This document shows, piece after piece, positions 57,496 through 64,000 of a stretch of DNA of 64,000 nt. Within the stretch, counting starts at the first letter, position 1, and every line of letters starts with the position of its first letter. This DNA is from JBAZAX01 sp041671765 (GTDB lineage: Bacteria; Babelota; Babeliae; Babelales; RVW-14). The DNA lies in NCBI GenBank assembly GCA_041671765.1, contig JBAZAX010000003.1, positions 18,892-82,891 of the forward strand, written 5' to 3'. A model generated the notes under the pieces. It saw only the letters and a program-made list of their open reading frames with translations. It was not told the origin of the DNA and ran no database searches. The translations under genes and the position numbers were made by a program.

Positions 57496-58716
57496 CTAAA
57501 TTCCGGCCAAATCAGTCATACTCATAATCGGCAAGAAAATAGACGCCATAATAAACACAATAATAACACCCATCACAACTGTCATGATAGGATTAATCTT
57601 CGCGGTTAGCCCTTCGGTTAACTCTGTTAACTCCTTATCATAATCACTTCCTACAGTGGTAAGCATTTCACCAAGCTTACCTGATTGTTCGCCTGTGCTA
57701 ATCATATAAATTGCAATATTAGGAAAAATACCGGTCTCGCGCAAGTATTTTGAAATTTTACCTTCTTTAATAATTTTGTCACGAGCTTGGTTCAGCTGTT
57801 TGGCAAGAACTGCGTTATCAACAATATTACAGACAATATCCAGAGCCTCAGATAAATTTACACCACTTTCAAGAAGCATGCCCAGTGTTTTACAAAACTG
57901 CACAACTGCTCGAGTTTTTGAAAAATACGCGGTTAGTGGAAATCGTAATAAAATTGAATCAAATTTATACTTGCCTGAAGGCGTTGATTTCCAGTACATA
58001 AAAAATATAACGGATGCAATTAACCCAATTCCTAAAAGTATAAAATTGTTAACAAAAAAATCAGACATCCCCATCAATATACGAGTCGGCAATGGCAACT
58101 CTTTGCCCATCTGCGTGAACATGCTTCCTAACTTTGGAACCAATCCAACAAGCAGACCAACTACAACAAGTACGGCAAATGACATAACAATAATTGGATA
58201 TGACATCGCCTTTTTTACATTTTTCTTCGTCTCTTCAGCTTTTTCAAGATAATCAGTTAGTCGGAATAAAATTAGATCAAGCTTGCCACTGGCTTCACCC
58301 GCACGAACAAGTTGAACATAAACATTTGTAAATATTTTTGGATATCGCGAAAGTTCTTTGGCCAAAGGTTGTCCGGATTTAAGCCCATCCTTAACTCTGA
58401 TCAATATTCGTCGGAATGCACCTTCGAACTGTTCAGTTAAAAGCTCTATGGATTGCAAAAGAGGAACAGACGATTTAAGAAGCACTGATAACTGTTTTGT
58501 AAAAAGAATCGTACTGCGTGAATCGATTTTTTTTTCAAATAAATTTTTAAGCGAAAATCCTGACTGCCCTTCAATCGCTTGTACTTCTTTTATACTTATC
58601 GGCAAAAGATCTTGCCCCTGCAAAATCTCTTTTGCCATTTGTAGCGAAGTAGCATCGACTGTTCCGGTAACTTTATTCCCACGCCTACTATAAGACTCGT
58701 ATTGATAAAGAGGCAT
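57496..58716 (-). CDS. gspF: Type II secretion inner-membrane platform protein GspF
   Basis: This 406-residue protein has two T2SF domains, each with the conserved pattern (FTKQLSVLLKSSVPLLQSIE and FCKTLGMLLESGVNLSEALD; VRAGEASGKLDLIL and ISTGEQSGKLGEML). It has three membrane helices. It anchors the assembly ATPase and pseudopilus. It is the first gene of the run; gspE and gspD are not in the window upstream, where a divergent gene begins 174 bases away. Confidence 0.95.
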   Translation of the reverse strand: MPLYQYESYSRRGNKVTGTVDATSLQMAKEILQGQDLLPISIKEVQAIEGQSGFSLKNLFEKKIDSRSTILFTKQLSVLLKSSVPLLQSIELLTEQFEGAFRRILIRVKDGLKSGQPLAKELSRYPKIFTNVYVQLVRAGEASGKLDLILFRLTDYLEKAEETKKNVKKAMSYPIIVMSFAVLVVVGLLVGLVPKLGSMFTQMGKELPLPTRILMGMSDFFVNNFILLGIGLIASVIFFMYWKSTPSGKYKFDSILLRFPLTAYFSKTRAVVQFCKTLGMLLESGVNLSEALDIVCNIVDNAVLAKQLNQARDKIIKEGKISKYLRETGIFPNIAIYMISTGEQSGKLGEMLTTVGSDYDKELTELTEGLTAKINPIMTVVMGVIIVFIMASIFLPIMSMTDLAGI

Positions 58717-58890
58717 CGCTTAAACTCCCATTTGAAAAGAGTCTTACAACTCATTCAAAAAAAACTTGCCAACAAATTTGATTCCTTGATATCCTGGCTC
58801 CAATGTTTACCCCTCGTGTTTGTAAAATATTACTCTTGAAAATTTTCCAGGTAAACACTTTCGTTTTAATTTATCAGAAAGGATTGAGTT

Positions 58891-59979
58891 ATGAAAACAA
58901 AAAATTTGTTTTATGTAATCTTTGTCTTTATTACTAGTTTTTTTATATGCAACGCAAACTTTCAACAAATTGTTGATTTTGAAGATGAAATCAACGATGG
59001 AACACCTCTTCAATCAAGCACGCTACCATTGAAAGTTTACTTTGATGAACAGGTGGAGCAATCCCAAACACGTGCATGCGACCTTGTTTCAAGAACGGCA
59101 ATTTTTAATCAAACATTTTTACAACAATATGTAAAAGAAGATTATAACAAACCTGAACTTACAGAGCTTTTTTCGCGTGACGGATCAGACATAACTCAGT
59201 TTTTAAAAATTACAACTGATTTAAACCTTGATGAGTCCATAACATATGTTGGGTTACGACTTTTTCACAACAAAATAAAATCTTGCGATCTAATACTCGG
59301 AAAAGTAACCAATTCGCTACTTGAAAATTTTAATGAATACCTGGGCAGATATTTCGACGAGACAGAAGACTGTTTTAAGACAGAGCTTGAAATCATACGC
59401 AAAAATCTTGAAAAAATAATATTAAATCAACTTAATGACCAGTTTGCAAAGCAAGAAACATTTAACAAAACAAAGATGACACAACAAATTACCGACGACA
59501 TTTTTGCATTAATAACTCAAAGTGTAAGCCACTTACAGAAAAAATTTGATGCTCATAAAACAAAAGAACGGCTCAGACATGTAATATTGCGCTTTGTTGA
59601 AACATTACTTGATAAAACAGTGTGGGATGACAACAGCGCTGAAGAAATTTGGCCATCATTTATATCAGTATCAAATAATATACAAAAGTTAGCACTTACC
59701 GGAATCATTGATCATCTTGACGATCTTGATGATTTATTATGGTCCCTCACTCACTGCTTTTGCAGGTATTTTACATCGTTTGGAATTTCTGTTCCAACCG
59801 CTATCTACAATAAAATTGAGCTCGATTTAAAAAATAGCGAAATTTCTTTCTTGGAAGAACCGGAACAAGATGATGGAATTAAAACCAAAAAAGAGCATAT
59901 ACTTGAAGCTCTAATGAAAGCAAAATTTAAAGCATATGCCTATGAGAAAAAGGGAATAATTTCACAATCCGGCTGGTAA
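58891..59979 (+). CDS. Secreted helical protein of unknown function
   Basis: This 362-residue protein has a signal peptide (LFYVIFVFITSFFICNA). The mature part is acidic and mostly helical, with a possible coiled coil (ELEIIRKNLEKIILNQLNDQ) and three or four Cys residues. No family is recognised. AAAGGATTGAG precedes the ATG. The 174-base gap to the divergent gspF gene contains the promoters of both but no box I can assign. It ends 2 bases from the convergent phosphatase gene. Confidence 0.65.
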   Translation: MKTKNLFYVIFVFITSFFICNANFQQIVDFEDEINDGTPLQSSTLPLKVYFDEQVEQSQTRACDLVSRTAIFNQTFLQQYVKEDYNKPELTELFSRDGSDITQFLKITTDLNLDESITYVGLRLFHNKIKSCDLILGKVTNSLLENFNEYLGRYFDETEDCFKTELEIIRKNLEKIILNQLNDQFAKQETFNKTKMTQQITDDIFALITQSVSHLQKKFDAHKTKERLRHVILRFVETLLDKTVWDDNSAEEIWPSFISVSNNIQKLALTGIIDHLDDLDDLLWSLTHCFCRYFTSFGISVPTAIYNKIELDLKNSEISFLEEPEQDDGIKTKKEHILEALMKAKFKAYAYEKKGIISQSGW

Positions 59980-59981
59980 AA

Positions 59982-61511
59982 TCAAGAACATTCAGCAACG
60001 TTATAATTCCAAAATACATTGCCCCCCAAGTTCTCCGCAATACACCTACTTATAACCAAATAGGTTGGTTTGTATGCAACGTTATCTATTGGAGCACTTA
60101 CAAATTTTACCATCGTAAAGCATTTTGAATAACCTGATTCCGCACCATTCGAAAAACAAACACCTTCTTCATATTGTGAATCAATAAGCCCCGTTTTTAC
60201 CTCTACGGAATCAGCCTTATCTGCAACCTTAATATATGCGACAGCAGATGTAAATTCCCCTCTGAAGTCCTTTTGCGTAAACTCACTGGGATTTTTATCT
60301 GAAAGATGAATATACTTTGCAAGGAAATGTTCATGACCACCAACTATTCCGGAAATTAAATTCGTTTCAGAAGAATATTTTTTGCAAAAAGATTTTATAA
60401 AATCAGGCTTATAACTGTATCTATTGGACGAAGAGTCAATTTCAACTCTAGAAGAATTTTTTAACCCTATGTCATGCCAGACAAAACCATAACCAGTAAA
60501 AGGAATATCAACTAAATCCTCACATCCAAATATGTTTTGCTCTATGATACAAAAACGTTTACCACCGTCTCTCATTAGCTCTGAATTATTAAAATCTAAA
60601 AAATTTCTTGGATCAAATTTAAAATCAAGTAATGCATGTGAAAAAATCAAAAAATCGTTAATATTATCTAAAGGATTAGATTGTGCAGCATAAATAACAG
60701 ACGGCATTAATTCATAAAGTTGCACAAGTAATTCGTAAGAGTCTTCAATAAATTCGGCACCAAAAACAGATGCAATCTCAATGTTTATTTTGTAGCATAA
60801 ATTTATATTTACATCTTCATGATTTCCACGCAATAAGATAACCTTACCGGGGTTCTTTAGTGCAATAATAAGCAAAAATGTAAGCGTACGTAAGGACATA
60901 GGCTTTCTGTCAACATAGTCACCCAAACCAATTAAAAGGCTATTATCCCTTATTATTAAATTATCATCAATAGATTCGGAATTATGCATATTATTGAAAA
61001 TTGACTTCAAAGCATCAAAATCCGCATGTAAATCGGAAATAGTAATTAACTTCGTTGTTCTGTTGATAAATAATTTTTGCGCATAAAAAATTTCATGCAA
61101 GGCACTCTCTTGGGAAAGCTTATCTGACATAAGTTTTTTACATTTTTTGAAAAACTTATTATATTTGACGTTGAATGGACACTTGTGTTTTCCACTCCCC
61201 ATCCACTCTTTGGAATCCGACAAATATGACAACTTGGAACAACAGTACATAGAAACTATTTTTTTAAAAAAATTAAAATTAAAATCGATGCCGCATATAA
61301 TATTAACTATGTTGTTAAATTTTATTTCGTCAAGATTTACCAACAAGTCCAATGAAGGAGTTTGCGCAAAAGGAAAATCTGGTTTATCAAACACTAAATC
61401 TGCAGGTAAAAACGCAAAATCTGGAATCTCCACTTGATACATGCAAAAAATATTATTTGATAAAACTCCCAAAAAAATTATGTATACGAAAGCACTTAAT
61501 TTTTTGTTCAT
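59982..61511 (-). CDS. Secreted PPP-type (calcineurin-like) phosphatase
   Basis: This 509-residue protein has a signal peptide (LSAFVYIIFLGVLSNNIFC). The metallophosphatase motifs are in order: SDLHAD (159-164, metal site), GDYVDR (197-202), RGNHED (228-233), then FSHA and GGHEH with further metal His. GDYVDR and RGNHE are the form seen in eukaryote-like Ser/Thr protein phosphatases (PPP family). A region of about 150 residues before the first motif and about 100 after the last are unassigned. Secretion suggests a host target or a periplasmic role; neither is shown. Confidence 0.85.
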   Translation of the reverse strand: MNKKLSAFVYIIFLGVLSNNIFCMYQVEIPDFAFLPADLVFDKPDFPFAQTPSLDLLVNLDEIKFNNIVNIICGIDFNFNFFKKIVSMYCCSKLSYLSDSKEWMGSGKHKCPFNVKYNKFFKKCKKLMSDKLSQESALHEIFYAQKLFINRTTKLITISDLHADFDALKSIFNNMHNSESIDDNLIIRDNSLLIGLGDYVDRKPMSLRTLTFLLIIALKNPGKVILLRGNHEDVNINLCYKINIEIASVFGAEFIEDSYELLVQLYELMPSVIYAAQSNPLDNINDFLIFSHALLDFKFDPRNFLDFNNSELMRDGGKRFCIIEQNIFGCEDLVDIPFTGYGFVWHDIGLKNSSRVEIDSSSNRYSYKPDFIKSFCKKYSSETNLISGIVGGHEHFLAKYIHLSDKNPSEFTQKDFRGEFTSAVAYIKVADKADSVEVKTGLIDSQYEEGVCFSNGAESGYSKCFTMVKFVSAPIDNVAYKPTYLVISRCIAENLGGNVFWNYNVAECS

Positions 61512-61648
61512 TTTAATTACTTTCTTAAAACGTAATTAATCTTTTGGACATTTTTAGCCCATGGGTACCGTCCTTTGCAACTCTAGCGTGGACGATTATA
61601 TATAAAAATTTATATTAATATACAAAAGTTATTATTTTGAGAAAATCT

Positions 61649-62299
61649 TTAATATTTCATAGTTTTTACAACTTTATGTCCCGGCGTTTTTTTAACTTCT
61701 GCGGTTTTTTCTGCACTTTTTTTGAAAGCATTATTCACTTCGCTCACAGCATTTTGTGCGGCCATGGATTTTTTGAACTCAATACTACTCAAATTCGAAA
61801 GCTTCCACGCTTTTCCTGCTCCGGTATTAATCTCAACTGCACTTACTTGAACCTTTTTTGGAATCAAAACATTTTCAAGCGTGGCACCTGTATCAAATGT
61901 CACTTTTGCCAGAACAAATACTTCTGAAACATTATTTATCGTATATCTCTTGCTTTGAAACGCGGAATTTATAACATGAAGATCTTTAATTTTTGATATA
62001 TCCAAATCTGTAACTGAAAAATCATCCTCGCTCTTTATACCTCCAAGTTTGGTACTACCACCAAATGATATCTCTTTTACATCGTAAGTAATTTTTGGAT
62101 TTCCCTGTGCATCAAGCTCACCCAATATTTTTGCTTCAAAGATACCCTGGCCTTCTTGCAATGGCACAAATTTCAAATCTTCCAGATCGGCAGACGAGAC
62201 ACTTCCTGAAGTCCCCGGCCCTCGCATATCCATTGCTGAAAAAATGGCAAGACAAACACACAGCGACAATAGTTTCAGTAAATTAGAAACGTAATGCAT
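61649..62299 (-). CDS. Secreted protein of unknown function
   Basis: This 216-residue protein has a signal peptide (LLKLLSLCVCLAIFSA). The mature part begins Gly/Ser-rich, and a beta-rich domain follows (KFVPLQEGQGIFEAKILGEL, EVFVLAKVTFDTGATLENVL). The C-terminus is Lys/Ala-rich and helical. No family is recognised. The gap 61512-61648 to the phosphatase gene shows nothing clear. Confidence 0.62.
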   Translation of the reverse strand: MHYVSNLLKLLSLCVCLAIFSAMDMRGPGTSGSVSSADLEDLKFVPLQEGQGIFEAKILGELDAQGNPKITYDVKEISFGGSTKLGGIKSEDDFSVTDLDISKIKDLHVINSAFQSKRYTINNVSEVFVLAKVTFDTGATLENVLIPKKVQVSAVEINTGAGKAWKLSNLSSIEFKKSMAAQNAVSEVNNAFKKSAEKTAEVKKTPGHKVVKTMKY

Positions 62300-62377
62300 G
62301 ACAAAACTCCTTTCTCCTAATAGTTTTTAAAACTTTAGCAGTAAGGTAGCAAGTTTTATTTCAAAAACACAAGAATT

Positions 62378-64000
62378 TTAAAATAAGTTCATTGTAATCT
62401 TGTCGTCAATATCCTGAGATTGCGGCAAATCAGACTGCTCTGCCGAATCAAAATTCACCGTCTTGCCCGATTTTGATTTTTTTCGATGTTGTTTTTCCTG
62501 CGAATATTCAAGGGCTGTTGATTGATCATCTTGTTTAACACTTACGGCTGCGGATCCAGAATCTAATACGCCAAGAACGACCGGCTCTAAAACCAACTCC
62601 GGAATCTGATCTTTTTGTTTTGTATCTTTTACATGCTTTGCATTTAATTTTTCAGCATGATTTGCAAAACCAAGTTCAATTATTTTATCAATAAAATCCA
62701 TTGGTCTCATGCCACATTCTGCCGCTTGATGGAAAATGCAGGTAGCAGGAGTCATTCCGGGTAATGTGTTGAACTCTAAAATTACCACACGAGGCTTGCC
62801 TGTTTTACTCTGATTTTCATCTTGATAAAAACAGTCAATTCTGGAATATCCGGCGCACCCGACAGCCTTGTATGCCTCAACCATTATATTTTTAACAAAC
62901 TCAAGAATATTAACCGAAAGGTTTGCGGGAGTCTGGTTCTCTCCTTCACCCGGTAAAAACTTCTCTTCAATTGAAAGAATATCATTTTTAGCCACGGTAT
63001 TAGACGGAACAAGTGCTCTGACATTTTCATCGTTTCCAATTACACCACAGGTCAACTCAGTCCCAATTATCAGCTCTTCAAGCATCGCAATGGATTTGCC
63101 TGATTGAGCAAAATATTGATCAACAAGGCCAATTAATTCACCACGGTTTTTAACTTTTTTGACAAATACACTGCAGCCGTCATCATGTGGCTTTAAAATA
63201 AGTGGATAATGATAATCTTTTAAATTTGAATCAATATATTCGTTTCTTGCTTCTATAGATTTTTCTTGCCAAGCTTGAAGTGGAATCAAAAAAGAGTCCG
63301 GAACATCAAACCCATGTGCTCGTAAAAAATTATTAGTCTTAAATTTGTCCATGCATAGGGCACTAGCCAAAACGCCTGAACCATTGTAAGGAAGCCCTAG
63401 CATTTCAAGTGCACCCTGAACACCACCCCCCTCACCCAAGCCACCATGCAAACCAATAAATACAAAATCACAAATATCAGACAACGCGGACCAAGAAACT
63501 TTCTGAGCCTTATCAAGCATATTTGATATCTCTCGCGTCGAATTTTTAATCAATAAACGCTGATCTAATTTATAAAGCTCATGTAAGTCATTAACAAAAA
63601 GTGGGATACAGTCATATTTTTGGGGAGAAAGTTTATAGCAAATATTTCTTCCGGATTCGAGTGAAATTTCACGCTCGTTTGTGGCACCGCCTAACAAAAC
63701 AGCTACACGTAATTTTTTTTCACCATGTTTATTGGTTTCCACAGAATCTCCCTCGTCATCATCACTATGTCCACCGGTAAATTCAAGCATCCCTGCTAAT
63801 TTCAGCTCAGTTTCAATTAAATAATTTATAAGTTGAGTATGACTCATTCCATACTCTGCAGCCTGATGAAATAAAAACGTTGCAGGCGACATTCCTGTTA
63901 AAGTATTTGGATCAATTAATATGACCCTTCCGTCTTTTGTCAAAAAGCCATCAATACGCGAAATTGTAGCAAAGTTTAAAAGAATGGATGCCTTCATGCA
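62378..64000 (-). CDS. Tandem D-Ala-D-Ala ligase-like fusion (runs off the right edge)
   Basis: The frame stays open to base 64000, so the ATG at 63997 is probably internal. The visible part starts with the last roughly 60 residues of one ATP-grasp module (RIDGFLTKDGRVILIDPNTL, TGMSPATFLFHQAAEYGM). An acidic linker follows, and then a complete Ddl module (about 95-445; AVLLGGATNEREISLESG, GLHGGLGEGGGVQGALE, ILEFNTLPGMTPATCIFHQA). A charged, probably disordered tail of about 95 residues ends the protein. Ddl joins two D-alanines for peptidoglycan. The two module ends resemble each other, so the fusion arose by internal duplication. The first module has Asp-Pro-Asn where Glu-x-Asn is usual. Confidence 0.85.
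   Translation of the reverse strand, partial: CMKASILLNFATISRIDGFLTKDGRVILIDPNTLTGMSPATFLFHQAAEYGMSHTQLINYLIETELKLAGMLEFTGGHSDDDEGDSVETNKHGEKKLRVAVLLGGATNEREISLESGRNICYKLSPQKYDCIPLFVNDLHELYKLDQRLLIKNSTREISNMLDKAQKVSWSALSDICDFVFIGLHGGLGEGGGVQGALEMLGLPYNGSGVLASALCMDKFKTNNFLRAHGFDVPDSFLIPLQAWQEKSIEARNEYIDSNLKDYHYPLILKPHDDGCSVFVKKVKNRGELIGLVDQYFAQSGKSIAMLEELIIGTELTCGVIGNDENVRALVPSNTVAKNDILSIEEKFLPGEGENQTPANLSVNILEFVKNIMVEAYKAVGCAGYSRIDCFYQDENQSKTGKPRVVILEFNTLPGMTPATCIFHQAAECGMRPMDFIDKIIELGFANHAEKLNAKHVKDTKQKDQIPELVLEPVVLGVLDSGSAAVSVKQDDQSTALEYSQEKQHRKKSKSGKTVNFDSAEQSDLPQSQDIDDKITMNLF

Noticed and set aside
61555..61605. CCATGGGTACCGTCC region as another palindromic element
   Set aside because: It lacks the ATCCTGAA/TTCAGGAT stem and the GACAAAAATT end; only the CCATGG is shared.

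Overview
The window is AT-rich, gene-dense bacterial DNA without rRNA, tRNA or transposase genes. It suggests a Gram-negative, host-associated bacterium. LPS genes (kdsB, lptA- and lptC-like), a type II secretion pseudopilin operon and an MlaD-like protein point to a double membrane. Two secreted ubiquitin-specific proteases, a secreted kinase-like protein and a secreted PPP-type phosphatase point to a eukaryotic host. Together these fit the Candidatus Dependentiae (TM6/Babeliae), protist-associated bacteria. That placement is an inference from gene content; no marker-gene search was possible.

Layout. 1-9.1 kb (+ strand): the end of an unknown gene, a RecO-like gene, a very large MscS-type channel, then a tight three-gene effector-like operon (kinase-like protein and two USP deubiquitinases) whose products share a Leu/Lys coiled coil. 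9.2-9.7 kb: tmRNA (ssrA) on the minus strand with a consensus promoter. 9.8-16.7 kb: brnQ, pheT, lspA, a PgpA-like protein without its acidic residues, a shortened HisRS-like protein, and an MFS transporter. 16.7-24.5 kb: small genes, the nucleotide-sugar genes wecB and wecC with a bi-domain oxidoreductase, and secreted proteins of unknown role. 24.5-31.7 kb: mutL, lptA-like, comF, lptC-like, a histidine-phosphatase-like gene, an rsuA-type pseudouridine synthase and kdsB.

32.2-58.7 kb is one continuous minus-strand run. It starts with gspF-G-H-I-J-K and an mlaD-like gene, then continues into six paralogous secreted proteins. Each of these has a signal peptide, an N-terminal beta-solenoid-like region and a conserved C-terminal tail. 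Between solenoid and tail, five of the six carry a beta-propeller cassette of 7, 17, 35, 21 or 14 blades; the sixth has none. I consider this the most interesting system here: a modular solenoid/propeller surface or secreted protein family downstream of a type II secretion operon. 58.9-64 kb: an unknown secreted protein, the secreted PPP-type phosphatase, another secreted protein, and a tandem D-Ala-D-Ala ligase-like fusion that runs off the window.

A family of short palindromic elements (core ATCCTGAA-N5-TTCAGGAT, flanked by CCATGGAT and GACAAAAATT) is scattered through the first 32 kb. Two copies are inserted in frame inside mutL and comF, and stem differences between copies are compensatory.
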